From: Rippkaea orientalis PCC 8801
GTDB lineage: Bacteria; Cyanobacteriota; Cyanobacteriia; Cyanobacteriales; Microcystaceae
Reading direction: 5' to 3'
DNA: 64,000 nt
Assembly (NCBI RefSeq): GCF_000021805.1
Contig: NC_011726.1
Location: 3,504,097 to 3,568,096 of the forward strand
The notes below the pieces were generated by a model. It did not search any database. It saw only the letters and a list, made by a program, of their open reading frames with translations, and had not been told where the DNA came from. This document shows positions 33,374 through 42,905 of the stretch, one piece after another (the first letter of the stretch is position 1; every line of letters begins with the position of its first letter). The translations under genes were made by a program, and so were the position numbers.

Positions 33374-35905
33374 TTAGCTTAAGCTGGCGGGATTATAATC
33401 TTCAATGTTGATCTTGACGGGTTTAACCCCCCAAATTTCGTTGCAGTATTCCCGTATGGTGCGATCGCTCGAAAATTTACCCATCCGTGCGGAATTGAGA
33501 ATCGACATCCGTGTCCAGCGATCTTGATCGCGGTACGCTTCACTCACTGCATCTTGCGCTTCAACGTAGGACTGGAAATCCGCCATCAGCATATAAGGAT
33601 CATGGGACATCAAGGGGTCAACAATGGGACTAAATAATCCGCCATTGCCATGACTAAAGTGACCACTGGAAATACGGTCAATCACCCCCCGTAATTCCCC
33701 ATTACCATGATAATAATCCATGGGATTGTAGCCTTCGGCTTTGCGGCGATAGACTTCTTCTGCGGTTAAGCCAAACAGGAAGAAGTTTTCTGCTCCCGCT
33801 TCTTCACGGATCTCAATATTGGCTCCATCTAACGTCCCGATGGTTAACGCGCCATTCATGGCAAACTTCATGTTACCGGTTCCGGACGCTTCTTTCCCGG
33901 CTGTGGAAACTTGTTCTGACAAATCCGCCGCCGGATAGATGCGCTGACCGAGGGAAACGTTGAAATTCGGCAAGAAAACCACCTTTAACCGGCCTCGAAC
34001 GTCGGGATCATTATTGACCACCTCAGCTACCGAGTTGATGAGTTTAATCACCAACTTAGCCAGAAAATACCCTGGAGCAGCTTTTCCGCCAAAAATAAAG
34101 GTTCTGGGGACAATATCTAGTCCAGGATTCTGTTTAATCCGATTATAAAAGGCAATAATCCCCAACACGGCTAAATGCTGCCGTTTGTATTCGTGAATCC
34201 GTTTAACCTGAACATCAAAGAGGGAATTGGGGTCAATTTGGATGTTGCGGTGTTTCAGGATATAAGCCGCTAAGCTACGCTTGTTATTTTGCTTGATTTC
34301 TTGCCAACGCTGACGGAATTTGGCATCTTCGATGAAGGCTTCGAGTTTTCGCATTTCATCCAAATTCTTCAGCCAACCATCGCCAATTTTTTCGGTAATT
34401 AAGGTTGATAATTCCTGATTAGACAGCAAAATCCAACGCCGAGGGGTAACACCATTGGTCTTGTTGTAGAATTTCTCCGGCCAGAGTTTCGCAAAATCCT
34501 TGAGGGTATCTTTTTTCAGGAGATCGGTATGTAAGGCAGCGACCCCGTTAATGGCGTGGGAACCCACACAGGCTAAGTTAGCCATACGAATTTGCTTTTC
34601 GTCCCCTTCTTCGATTAAAGAAAGGCTAGTAGTCAAGCGATCATCACCGGGGAACCAAGTCCGAACATTGTCTAGGAAGCGTTGGTTGATTTCGTAGATA
34701 ATTTCCAAGTGTCGGGGGAGTAAGCGACCAAACAAGCCGGCCGACCAGCGTTCTAAGGCTTCTGGCATCAAGGTATGGTTGGTGTAGGAGAGGGTTTTTT
34801 GGGTGATATCCCAAGCATGATTCCAACTGTAGTTATGCTTATCAATGAGTAAGCGCATCAATTCTGCGACGGCTACGGCAGGGTGAGTATCATTGAGTTG
34901 GACGGCGACTTTTTCGTGGAAATCGTCTAAACTGTCGTGGGTCCGCAGGTGAATGCGGATTAAATCCTGTAGAGAAGCCGAAACAAAGAAATATTGTTGC
35001 TCTAGGCGTAATTCTCGACCGGCGGGGGTATTATCATTAGGATAGAGGACTTTGGAGATGGTCTCTGCATCCATTTTTTCCGCGACGGCCTGATCGTATT
35101 GTCCCGCGTTGAAGGCATCAAAGTTGAAGGATTCACTCGCTTCTGCTTTCCACAGACGCAGGGGGTTAACGGTGTTGGTTTGGTAGCCAGGGACGGGGGT
35201 ATCGTAGGGGATGGCTAAAACGGTACGCGCGGGTATCCAAACGGCTTTCGGGTGTCCGAGTTCATTGTGCCCCATTTCGGTGTGTCCGCCGAGCATAATT
35301 TCCACGGTTTCGTCGGGACGGGGTAATTCCCAAGGGTTGCCAAAGCGTAACCAGTTATCGGGAATTTCTACTTGCCACCCATCTCGGATCATTTGGTGGA
35401 AAATCCCAAATTCGTAGCGAATACCGTAACCAATAGCGGGAATTTCCAAGGAAGCTAGAGAATCAAGGAAACAGGCTGCTAAGCGTCCTAATCCTCCGTT
35501 TCCTAACCCTGGATCGGGTTCTTGTTCGAGAATTTCATCAAAATCTAACCCTAAGTCTTCGATAATTTGGCGGGTTTGCTCGTACATTCCTAGGTTGATT
35601 AAATTGTTTCCTAGGTAACGACCCATGAGAAATTCGGCGGAAAAGTAGGAAACAAGCTTGACTTTTTCTTGTTTGTAGGTTTCTACGGTTTTCAGGAAGC
35701 GATGGAGTAGGCGATCGCGGACTGTGTAAGCTAAGGCGACGTAATAGTCGTAAAGAGTTGCATCGGTTTGATTAATACCTTGTAGGTAGAAAAGGTTATC
35801 GAGAAAGGCTCGTTTGAGGGTTTCCGGACTCATTCCGGTGCGATCGTCCTCGATTTGAATATTGGTTTGAGGGGTTTTGGTTTTGGATTTTAAGATACTA
35901 TCCAT
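33374..35905 (-). CDS. glgP: Glycogen phosphorylase
   Basis: This enzyme releases glucose-1-phosphate from glycogen chain ends using phosphate and pyridoxal phosphate. The 843-residue protein matches the GT35 family in full length: YFSAEFLMGRYLGNNLINLG, EQEPDPGLGNGGLGRLAACFLDSLA, GYGIRYEFGIF, NDTHPAVAVAELMRLL, KTNGVTPRRWI, and the PLP site EASGTGNMKFAMNGALTIGTLDGAN with the Schiff-base Lys. It works with the debranching enzyme at 54126-56099 in glycogen breakdown. The gene stands alone with its own terminator. Confidence 0.97.
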   Translation of the reverse strand: MDSILKSKTKTPQTNIQIEDDRTGMSPETLKRAFLDNLFYLQGINQTDATLYDYYVALAYTVRDRLLHRFLKTVETYKQEKVKLVSYFSAEFLMGRYLGNNLINLGMYEQTRQIIEDLGLDFDEILEQEPDPGLGNGGLGRLAACFLDSLASLEIPAIGYGIRYEFGIFHQMIRDGWQVEIPDNWLRFGNPWELPRPDETVEIMLGGHTEMGHNELGHPKAVWIPARTVLAIPYDTPVPGYQTNTVNPLRLWKAEASESFNFDAFNAGQYDQAVAEKMDAETISKVLYPNDNTPAGRELRLEQQYFFVSASLQDLIRIHLRTHDSLDDFHEKVAVQLNDTHPAVAVAELMRLLIDKHNYSWNHAWDITQKTLSYTNHTLMPEALERWSAGLFGRLLPRHLEIIYEINQRFLDNVRTWFPGDDRLTTSLSLIEEGDEKQIRMANLACVGSHAINGVAALHTDLLKKDTLKDFAKLWPEKFYNKTNGVTPRRWILLSNQELSTLITEKIGDGWLKNLDEMRKLEAFIEDAKFRQRWQEIKQNNKRSLAAYILKHRNIQIDPNSLFDVQVKRIHEYKRQHLAVLGIIAFYNRIKQNPGLDIVPRTFIFGGKAAPGYFLAKLVIKLINSVAEVVNNDPDVRGRLKVVFLPNFNVSLGQRIYPAADLSEQVSTAGKEASGTGNMKFAMNGALTIGTLDGANIEIREEAGAENFFLFGLTAEEVYRRKAEGYNPMDYYHGNGELRGVIDRISSGHFSHGNGGLFSPIVDPLMSHDPYMLMADFQSYVEAQDAVSEAYRDQDRWTRMSILNSARMGKFSSDRTIREYCNEIWGVKPVKINIEDYNPASLS

Positions 35906-36318
35906 ACGAGGGTCCTAGGGTTTCTCCATAGTGAATTTAATGAATGCTTAATTCGTTCAAGCTTCGGTTGTCGTTATGCGTCTTTGAGTTACCTATGGCC
36001 AGCATATAACGATTACTCTCTGGCATAAAGTTTATTGGTTATGCTTTATTGACAAGTCTTTTTTCAATCTTTCCTGGGGCGGAAATTTCTCGCTTAAACT
36101 CCTTTTTTTACTGACGGTTTCAAAAAAAAGCTCTGTCTTTAAGCCTAAAGTCCCACTTATAAGTGAAGACTCATCTACTCTAGCTTAACGGTTATTACTG
36201 CCTTAAAATCTCTTCTTTAGGTTTATTTAAGGCATGATCGACTAATCTAAATCTCTAGCCGCTTAATAATATTTAATACTATGGATTTTGAGCTTAATGG
36301 TAGTATCATCATCAAGTT
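35906..36318. other. Upstream region of glgP
   Basis: There are 413 bases with no gene between glgP and the DUF2854 gene, both on the minus strand. It should hold the glgP promoter and a long leader. A 10-base palindrome ACTTATAAGT is present near 36157, but I cannot assign a function to it. Confidence 0.5.
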
Positions 36319-36870
36319 TTAACTTTTTATCCCTGCAATTAAAGCAACCTCAATTTTATCTTCTTCTTTGGCTTCAATTTTGGTGTAAATATCTGGACCA
36401 AAAAACTTTTCTATTTTTTCTTGTTTTTCCTGCCAAGTTTCTAAGGAGATTAACGGCGAATTAAACTCTAAAATTAAAGCATAATTCCCCTGAATAACCT
36501 CTTCGCGTAACGCAACCAATAGGGGTCTTTCTTCATCGGTAGGACTTAATCCCAACCGTTGTAAAGAGTCATCTAAATGAGCTTGCTGTCCGTAGCGATA
36601 ACGGGTAACATCGTTACGGATTTGATTTTGCGTAGCCGTTGCTTGTTTATTCCGTAACGTCAAAACTTCTGGTGAAGTGGGTTGACTAAAAGGGGTGGGT
36701 TTCAATTCGGCTGCTTTGAGGGCTAATCCACCGAGTAAAATGGGAATACCATAGAAAAACCCCACTAAATTCAGGGTTGCGTTCTTTTGTGCGTAGGCCA
36801 CAAATCCAATAATGGCTAAAATTCCTCCTACGGTTAGTCCAACTGAGGCTAATGAAATTTTGCGTAACAT
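36319..36870 (-). CDS. DUF2854-family membrane protein
   Basis: The 183-residue protein starts with two hydrophobic segments (LASVGLTVGGILAIIGFVAYA and LNLVGFFYGIPILLGGLALKAAEL), followed by a soluble domain: TRYRYGQQAHLDDSLQRLGLSPTDEERPLLVALREE, YALILEFNSPLISLETWQEKQEKIEKFFGP. This matches DUF2854, a family shared by cyanobacteria and plant chloroplasts, of uncertain function. I chose ATG 36870, preceded by GGGGA, over an upstream TTG at 36900. Confidence 0.85.
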   Translation of the reverse strand: MLRKISLASVGLTVGGILAIIGFVAYAQKNATLNLVGFFYGIPILLGGLALKAAELKPTPFSQPTSPEVLTLRNKQATATQNQIRNDVTRYRYGQQAHLDDSLQRLGLSPTDEERPLLVALREEVIQGNYALILEFNSPLISLETWQEKQEKIEKFFGPDIYTKIEAKEEDKIEVALIAGIKS

Positions 36871-37008
36871 AAAAAATCCCCTATTTTGCGATCGCTCCAA
36901 CTATTATTATGCTGCTTGAGGGAACTAAAGAAAAGGCCAAGGGGCTAAACTAGCCAAGATAGACAAGATTGTTTATGCTAAAGGTAATGCTAATCTTAGG
37001 AGGGCGAG

Positions 37009-37185
37009 ATGAATCCAGATACCATTCGAGAAAAAGTTAAAGTGATTGAAAGTAAACGAGAATTTTTAGTTAAACTTCTCGATAAACCCAATTTAGGAAT
37101 TTTGAGTGTGGATGTTAAACAAGCGATCGAAGAACTTGATGAATTGGTTGAAGAGTTTGAATTAACCTTTCCTGAAAATAAATAA
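37009..37185 (+). CDS. Small charged helical protein, unknown function
   Basis: A 58-residue protein starts at ATG 37009 behind a very strong AGGAGGG ribosome-binding site. The sequence (MNPDTIREKVKVIESKREF..., ending EEFELTFPENK) is highly charged with no membrane segment and would form two or three helices, the last one acidic (AIEELDELVEEFEL). A good ribosome-binding site, codon use like the neighbours and a compact helical composition make it a likely real gene. It lies 53 bases before the rhomboid gene in the same direction. No family recognised. Confidence 0.72.
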   Translation: MNPDTIREKVKVIESKREFLVKLLDKPNLGILSVDVKQAIEELDELVEEFELTFPENK

Positions 37186-37237
37186 CTATTCTGGCTAACC
37201 TTAATTTTTACCTAATATTAAATCAATTAAAGCCTGA

Positions 37238-37870
37238 TTGAAACCGCTACCAAACAACAAAAAATCAATACTTTTGAGGACAAAACGCGCTAAAATCACT
37301 TGGTTTTTAGTCGGGTTAAATGTCCTCTATTTTTTGTTAGAGATTCTTTTAGGAGGTAGTGATAATATCAATACCATCTATACTCTGGGTGCATTAGTTC
37401 CTCAAGTTGTTGTACAAGGAGAAGTATGGCGATTATTGACCGCTAATTTTTTACATTATAGTTGGTTACACCTCTTCGTTAACATGATTGGACTTTATTT
37501 TTTAGGTCGCTTGGTTGAGTTAAAATTTGGTGTTTTCCGCTATCTAATAATTTATTTTGTCAGTGGACTAGGAGCGATGGCTGCTTTTACTTATTTTGCC
37601 ATTACAACAAATGATACTGATTATATTTTATTGGGAGCTTCCGGTGCTATTATGGGATTAGTTGGTAGCATTACAGCTTTGTTTCTACAGAATTTTTGGC
37701 AAGAAAGATCCCGAATTGCGACACGACGATTACAATTTATTTTATTGTCTATTGGATTACAATTTGTTTTTGATTTTTTTATTCCCGAAGTAAGTTTTTT
37801 GAGTCATTTATTTGGCTTAATCATTGGTTTTTTTGTTGGTTTAATATTGCTAATCTTAAGTAATTTATAG
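37238..37870 (+). CDS. Rhomboid-family intramembrane serine protease
   Basis: This 210-residue membrane protease cleaves transmembrane segments of other proteins. It has six or so hydrophobic helices. The catalytic Ser135 lies in GASGAIMG, the catalytic His190 in SHLFGLIIG, and the oxyanion-side motif H78-x3-N82 in HLFVNMIGLYFLG. WRLLTANFLHYSWLHL is also typical. The start is TTG 37238 since no ATG lies close to the first helix. Substrates are unknown. Confidence 0.92.
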   Translation: MKPLPNNKKSILLRTKRAKITWFLVGLNVLYFLLEILLGGSDNINTIYTLGALVPQVVVQGEVWRLLTANFLHYSWLHLFVNMIGLYFLGRLVELKFGVFRYLIIYFVSGLGAMAAFTYFAITTNDTDYILLGASGAIMGLVGSITALFLQNFWQERSRIATRRLQFILLSIGLQFVFDFFIPEVSFLSHLFGLIIGFFVGLILLILSNL

Positions 37871-37880
37871 AATCTAATCG

Positions 37881-37905
37881 CTATTAACTATTAACTATTA
37901 ACTAT
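37881..37905. repeat. Heptamer tandem repeat (CTATTAA x3 plus CTAT)
   Basis: Three perfect CTATTAA units and a partial fourth lie between the rhomboid and Uma2 genes. The period of 7 is the same as in the arrays at 20584, 32629, 32675 and 51532. Confidence 0.9.
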
Positions 37906-37921
37906 ACACTACCAACTGCTT

Positions 37922-38497
37922 ATGATTGCTCAACTTGAAGATAATAAAATCTATTCTCCTGAAGAATATCTCGAATTTGAAGTTAATTCATTGGAACGTC
38001 ATGAATACATTAATGGAGAAATTATTGCCATGACAGGTGGTACACCTAATCATAATAAAATAGCTCTAAATTTTAGCAGTTTGCTGAATTTTGGTCTAAA
38101 AAAGCAGCCCTATGATATATTTATGAGTGATCAACGTCTATGGATACCCGAAAAATGTATTTATACTTATCCAGATGTTATGGTCATTTCTCAACCCCTT
38201 GAATACCAAGAAACCCGAAAAGATACGTTAATTAATCCTTTATTAATTGGAGAAGTCTTATCAAAATCAACTAAAAATTATGATAAGGATGAAAAATTTG
38301 CAGCCTATCGAACGATTCCGACTTTTAAAGAATATATCTTAATTGATCAATATTCAATGCACGTTGAACATTATGCAAAAATAGAAATCAATCAATGGAT
38401 TTTTAGGGAGTATAATATACCAGAAACCTCGATCTCTTTCAATTATATACCCTTACAAATTGAATTAGCAGACCTTTATGATAAAGTTGATTTATAG
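37922..38497 (+). CDS. Uma2-family (DUF820) putative endonuclease
   Basis: The 191-residue protein shows the most common cyanobacterial Uma2 pattern: YSPEEYLEFEVNSLERHEYINGEIIAMTGGTPNHNKIALNF, YPDVMVISQP in the middle, and LIGEVLSKSTKNYDKDEKFAAYRTIPTFKEYILIDQ, which carries the PD-(D/E)XK-like catalytic residues. It is a predicted nuclease without an assigned role. ATG 37922 starts right at the conserved N-terminus. An inverted-repeat element follows 60 bases after its stop. Confidence 0.88.
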   Translation: MIAQLEDNKIYSPEEYLEFEVNSLERHEYINGEIIAMTGGTPNHNKIALNFSSLLNFGLKKQPYDIFMSDQRLWIPEKCIYTYPDVMVISQPLEYQETRKDTLINPLLIGEVLSKSTKNYDKDEKFAAYRTIPTFKEYILIDQYSMHVEHYAKIEINQWIFREYNIPETSISFNYIPLQIELADLYDKVDL

Positions 38498-38557
38498 CGT
38501 TTCTCGAACTCATAAGGTACAACTAACACCTAACTTATACCTTGTCCCTCAAAGCTT

Positions 38558-38623
38558 GTAGGGCGGACAAATCGAGATCATTTACTTTAGAAATATTAAC
38601 TTATTAAAATTTGCCCACCCTAC
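38558..38623. repeat. 66-bp inverted-repeat element (MITE-like remnant)
   Basis: The left arm GTAGGGCGGACAAAT (38558-38572) and the right arm ATTTGCCCACCCTAC (38609-38623) are complementary at 13 of 15 positions. The inner 36 bases are AT-rich. The right-arm core is shared with the small hairpin at 8486. The short length, inverted ends and lack of coding capacity suggest a miniature transposable element. Confidence 0.6.
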
Positions 38624-38677
38624 TACTTACTACTATTGTGTACCTCACCAGTATGGGAAATGCTATAGAATCATCAA

Positions 38678-39727
38678 TTATCCCTTAAGAGTTAAAAGTT
38701 CACTAGGTTTAACGACTCCTTTTTCCGTAATAATTGCTTTAATTAAATTAGCGGGAGTGACATCAAACGCAGGATTATAATAGTCAACGCCATCAGGACA
38801 AAGACGGGTTTCTCCGACTTGATAAATTTCTGAAGGATGCCGTTCTTCAATGGGAATTAAATCACCGTTTGCTAACTCAAAATCAATGGTTGATAGGGGT
38901 GCAACGACAAAAAATGGGACGTTGTGCATTTGAGAAATAACCGCTAACCCATAGGTTCCAATTTTATTAGCGGTATCGCCATTTGCGGCAATGCGATCAG
39001 CACCGACAAACACGGCATGAATCAGTCTTTTTTGCATACAATGGGCAGCCATATTATCACTAATTACTGTTACGGGAATACCCTCTTGTACGCATTCCCA
39101 AGCGGTTAATTTTGCCCCTTGTAAACGGGGTCTAGTTTCATCGGCATAAACCCGTTCTAATCTTCCGGCTGTCCACGCAGAACGAATGACTCCTAATGCG
39201 GTTCCGTATCCTGCTGTGGCTAAAGCACCCGCATTACAATGGGTTAATAGGGTCAATTTTTGCGGTTCGGGAGGTAAAACAAGTAAGCCATTATCTCCCA
39301 TTTTTTGACAGGTTTCTAAGTCTTCTGCTTGAATTTCTTGGGCAGTTTTTAAGAGAATTTGTTTAATATCTTCAACGGTTCCTGCTGTTTCGGATACGGT
39401 TTTTAGCATTCGAGAAATTGCCCAAAATAAATTAACGGCTGTGGGTCGTGTTTGCCGTAATTCTTCTGCTATAATTTCGAGTTCTTTAAAAAAGGTTTCT
39501 CTCTCCTGAATTTTAATGTCTCGTGCCCCTAAATATAACCCATAAGCTGCGGCAATTCCAATGGCAGGAGCACCTCTAACAATCATGGTTTTAATGGCTT
39601 TTGCCATGTCTTGATAACTATTAATTTTGACTACTTCGTATTGATTGGGTAATAAGGTTTGATTGATCAATAAAACTTGATTGTCTTGCCACAAAACGGG
39701 ATAAATCGGGTTACTTTGAGATTGCAT
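38678..39727 (-). CDS. mtnA: S-methyl-5-thioribose-1-phosphate isomerase
   Basis: This enzyme of the methionine salvage pathway converts methylthioribose-1-phosphate to methylthioribulose-1-phosphate. Typical segments are [53 protein letters not shown] with the catalytic Cys, [19 protein letters not shown], and [24 protein letters not shown] with the catalytic Asp. ATG 39727 gives 349 residues, the usual length; a GTG at 39757 in frame would add ten. No other methionine-salvage gene is adjacent. Confidence 0.93.
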   Translation of the reverse strand: MQSQSNPIYPVLWQDNQVLLINQTLLPNQYEVVKINSYQDMAKAIKTMIVRGAPAIGIAAAYGLYLGARDIKIQERETFFKELEIIAEELRQTRPTAVNLFWAISRMLKTVSETAGTVEDIKQILLKTAQEIQAEDLETCQKMGDNGLLVLPPEPQKLTLLTHCNAGALATAGYGTALGVIRSAWTAGRLERVYADETRPRLQGAKLTAWECVQEGIPVTVISDNMAAHCMQKRLIHAVFVGADRIAANGDTANKIGTYGLAVISQMHNVPFFVVAPLSTIDFELANGDLIPIEERHPSEIYQVGETRLCPDGVDYYNPAFDVTPANLIKAIITEKGVVKPSELLTLKG

Positions 39728-39757
39728 AAGTAGTCGTTTAACAGTAGGATTAGACAC

Positions 39758-40148
39758 CAGGAGTTAGCGGTAGCGTGCACATTGCCAACCTAAATTTAGT
39801 TAGAACGCAGGTTTATTGGGGGTTTTAGGGATTAAGTCTTTATTTTTGCACAAAATACGGCTAACTTATCATTAAGTATAGCAGGTTTTGAAAATTTACA
39901 CACCTTTACAATCTCATTTTCGGGCAAATTTTAGGAAAATCAGTAAAACCGTGATCTGGAAACACTTATCTGGAGGGGGGGTATTGATGAGAATAAATTA
40001 TTTTTAAATTTTAAAATAATAAACTAAACTTATTTTTTATCGGGTGTCCATTGCTCACCGTATCAAATAAAACTAAAACTAATATTCTGGGGTTTTCTGT
40101 AGGGGTTTAATATTATTAAAACCACACAATTGTTGACTCCTACTCATT
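39758..40148. other. Intergenic region between mtnA and the nested insertion sequences
   Basis: No gene seen in 391 bases; the stretch is AT-rich. Near 40050 there is a run (ATCGGGTGTCCATTGCTCACCG) reminiscent of repeated cyanobacterial hairpins. Its right end (ATT, 40146-40148) is one copy of the target duplication of the outer insertion sequence. Before the insertion this DNA continued directly into the antitoxin-like gene now at 42906-43151. Confidence 0.5.
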
Positions 40149-40678
40149 AGACATCTCCATAATTTAATCAAATAGGAAAACATTGTATAATAATAGGGAG
40201 AGTTAAGTCAAAAAAAAGAAAATGGAAAGTTACACTTGGGGACATATTCACAAATATCCTAAACAAACAAAAAGATTATTAGGAATTGACTATCAACAAT
40301 TAGAACAATTGATTGCCCTTGGGAAGCTTCTCCATCAGGAAAATAAAGAAAAAATTGAGAAAACAAAAATTAGAATTAATCAACCAGGAAGCGGAACTTA
40401 TTCTAAATTATCAGAAGAAGAAAAAAATGTTCTAATGTTAGTTTATCTAAGACATAATATAAGTTTTCAAATCTTAGGGCTGCTCTTTCAAGTTAGTGAA
40501 TCAACGGCTCATAATATCTTTAGCTATTGGCAAAAACTTTTTGAAGGAGAGTTACCGCCAAGTTTGTTAGAACAAGTAAAAAAGTTCCAAGAAGAAGAAG
40601 AGATAATTCAAGAACAATTAACTGATTATGAATTGATTGTAGACAGTTCAGAACAGCCAATTGAAAGACCCTCAGACT

Positions 40679-42295
40679 TGACGGGGTGACAAGGGTTGGA
40701 AAAGGCTCACCGTCAGGGATTTAGAGATCAGCGATCGCCTGAAAAAATAGATTCAGCCCACCCGATAAACAGTACAAATAGTCTATCTAGACGAGAAAAT
40801 GTCTAATTGTTAGAAATGAACAGAATTAATCTGCCCTAAAATGATAAAAAGGCTTGTTCAGTCATCATGTTCTTTCATCATCATCTATGGATTTTTTGCC
40901 TTTCTATCAGGACTATTTACAAAACGCATTATCAAAAAGTAAATTTTTACTTTTACGAATATTAATATGGCTTTTACAAGTTCATAAACAAGTTAGAATA
41001 GAACGGTTAGCGGCTTATCTTCCTCTTCCTATTCTATACGAAAGTCGTAGAAAGAAGATTCAAAGATTTTTAGTCGAACCGTGCTTAAGCCTTGTCTTAT
41101 TATGGTTTCCTCTGATAAAATTAATAGTAGAACGAGAATTTAAACCAGGAAGTCGTTTAACTTTAGTTTTGGATAGGACTCAGTGGCAGGATAAAAATGT
41201 GTTCATGATTAGTGTAGTTTGGAGAAAGAGAGCCTTCCCTATTTACTGGCAAATTCTAGAGAAAAAAGGAAGCAGCAACGTCAAAGAACAAATCGCTTTA
41301 ATCCGACCGGTCTTGAAATTATTTGCCGACTATGAGTTATTAATTTTAGGGGATAGGGAGTTTCATGGGGTAGAATTATCTTATTGGTTAAAGAAACGAA
41401 ACCGAACGGCTAAAAATCCCATCTATTTTGCTTTTCGAGAAAGGAAAAATGTCTACATTAGAAGAAGTAAGAAGAATCAAAAACGCTTTCAAGATTTAAC
41501 CCTGACCCCAGGAGTCAAAGTTTTTGAAAAAAACATTTTTATCACCAAGCAAAAAGGGTTTGGTCGCTTTAATGTATTGGCTTATCAGAAGAGAAAATAT
41601 AGAAACCATCAGGAAGAAGAACCTTGGTTTATTATAACCAATTTAGATAACCCATCCGAAGTCATAAAATATTATAAAATCAGAGGTGGAATTGAAGCTA
41701 TGTTTCGAGATTATAAGAGTGGAGGATATAATCTCGAAGGGAGTAAAGCTAATATTCATCGACTTACTAACTTGATTTTATTAATAGCTATTGCTTATAC
41801 TTTATCGGCTTTAAAAGGGAAGTCAATTAAAAATAGAGGATATCAAAAGTATATATCTAGACTAACAGAACCGAAAAGACAAGTCAGAAGACATAGTGAA
41901 TTTTGGGTAGGGCTATATGGACAAAGTTGGGTCTTAGCCTGGGATTTCTGTTACTTGTTTGTTGAACAAATTATGAGAATTAACCTTCACAAAATTAATG
42001 AATATAACCGAGGTTTAAAAGCCTTATCTGCTATTAGTTAATTTCCTCTTATTTCGTCGCATACATTGTAACCATGTAATCAGTTAAACAATAACTGATA
42101 AATTTATTGTATCATTTTTTCAGCTATTCAAATAATAATCGAAAAAAATTTCCCCCGCGCTTTTGTAACATTAATGAAGCCAATTGTAATAATAAAAAGC
42201 ATTAGTGAGAGTTATTAATAACGGGGATTTTAAATTTAAGTCAAGTCGGCAAACTACGCTCTGGTAAGCCTTTCCCAACTCTTGTCACCCCGTCA
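40679..42295. mobile_element. IS4-family insertion sequence (inner) with long inverted repeats
   Basis: The ends TGACGGGGTGACAAG...GTTGG at 40679 and its complement CCAAC..CTTGTCACCCCGTCA ending at 42295 match over about 34 bases with a few mismatches. It is flanked by ACCCTCAGACT (40668-40678 and 42296-42306), an 11-base direct repeat; if one more base is assigned to each end the duplication is 9 bases. Both fit the IS4 family. It is 1617 bases long and codes for one transposase. A hairpin-rich, non-coding part follows the gene. Confidence 0.92.
40887..42041 (+). CDS. IS4-family transposase (inner element)
   Basis: The 384-residue DDE transposase has the first Asp in LTLVLDRTQWQDKNVFMI, the second in LLILGDREFHGVELSYWL, and the IS4 signature Y-x2-R-x3-E-x6-K in YYKIRGGIEAMFRDYKSGGYNLE. 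The frame is uninterrupted and opens earlier at a TTG (40854), but ATG 40887 (MDFLPFYQDYLQNAL) is the better start. Long basic stretches (RRSKKNQKRFQ) fit DNA binding. Its amino-acid sequence is unrelated to the IS4 transposase at 24269. Confidence 0.92.
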   Translation: MDFLPFYQDYLQNALSKSKFLLLRILIWLLQVHKQVRIERLAAYLPLPILYESRRKKIQRFLVEPCLSLVLLWFPLIKLIVEREFKPGSRLTLVLDRTQWQDKNVFMISVVWRKRAFPIYWQILEKKGSSNVKEQIALIRPVLKLFADYELLILGDREFHGVELSYWLKKRNRTAKNPIYFAFRERKNVYIRRSKKNQKRFQDLTLTPGVKVFEKNIFITKQKGFGRFNVLAYQKRKYRNHQEEEPWFIITNLDNPSEVIKYYKIRGGIEAMFRDYKSGGYNLEGSKANIHRLTNLILLIAIAYTLSALKGKSIKNRGYQKYISRLTEPKRQVRRHSEFWVGLYGQSWVLAWDFCYLFVEQIMRINLHKINEYNRGLKALSAIS

Positions 42296-42905
42296 ACCCT
42301 CAGACTGTCAAGAACAAAAAAAATATTATTCAGGTAAGCAGCAAAGACATACTTTAAAAAATCAATTTATTGTGTTACCAAAAGCTCAAGATATCATTGA
42401 TGTAGTAATGGGAAAACCTGGTCCAATGAGTAACATAAAAATATGTCGTCAAACTTTAAGTAAATTCGATGTTCAACAAACTTTTAGTGGAGATAAAGCT
42501 TATATTGGAGAAACTCAAATCAAAACTCCCTATAAAAAACCTAAGAAGGGAGAATTAACAGAAAGTCAAAAGAAAGAAAATAAAGCTTTATCATCTAATC
42601 GGATTTTTGTTGAGCATTTAATTAGAGTTGTCAAAGTATTTAAAGTTGTTCAAGAAAGATTTAGATTACAGAAAAGTCGATATAAATCAGTTCTATTAAC
42701 CGTTTGTGGATTAGTTCGTTTGAGAATTGGTTCCCTAATTTTACGAATAATAGAATCCGAGAAATCAGGTGAGGTAATTGACGTTAAGATGAGCCATAGT
42801 TTTATCTCAAAATTAGATTTTGTGTCTTTAAACCCTGATTAATTCGTTATTAAGGTGAATTTTTGCTTCGAGTCTAATCTGCCTGCTTCTATTGCGATGA
42901 CTGGA

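Larger units (their letters stand above)
40222..42842 (+). pseudogene. IS5-family (DDE_Tnp_4-type) transposase split by an inner insertion sequence
   Basis: The N-terminal part (40222-40678) has a helix-turn-helix region (FQILGLLFQVSESTAHNIFSYW) and the first catalytic Asp in YELIVDSSEQPIERP. The C-terminal part resumes after the inner element at about 42297 with CQEQKKYYSGKQQRHTLKNQ, the second Asp in FSGDKAYIGE and the Glu in FVEHLIRVVKVF, ending at 42842. If the inner element and one copy of its target duplication are removed, the two halves join in frame (E-R-P-S-D-C-Q-E-Q) and all three DDE residues are present. The gene was therefore intact when it was hit. Confidence 0.88.

Noticed and set aside
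36157-36166. Palindrome ACTTATAAGT upstream of glgP as an operator
   Set aside because: A 10-base palindrome in AT-rich DNA is expected by chance and no second copy is seen nearby.
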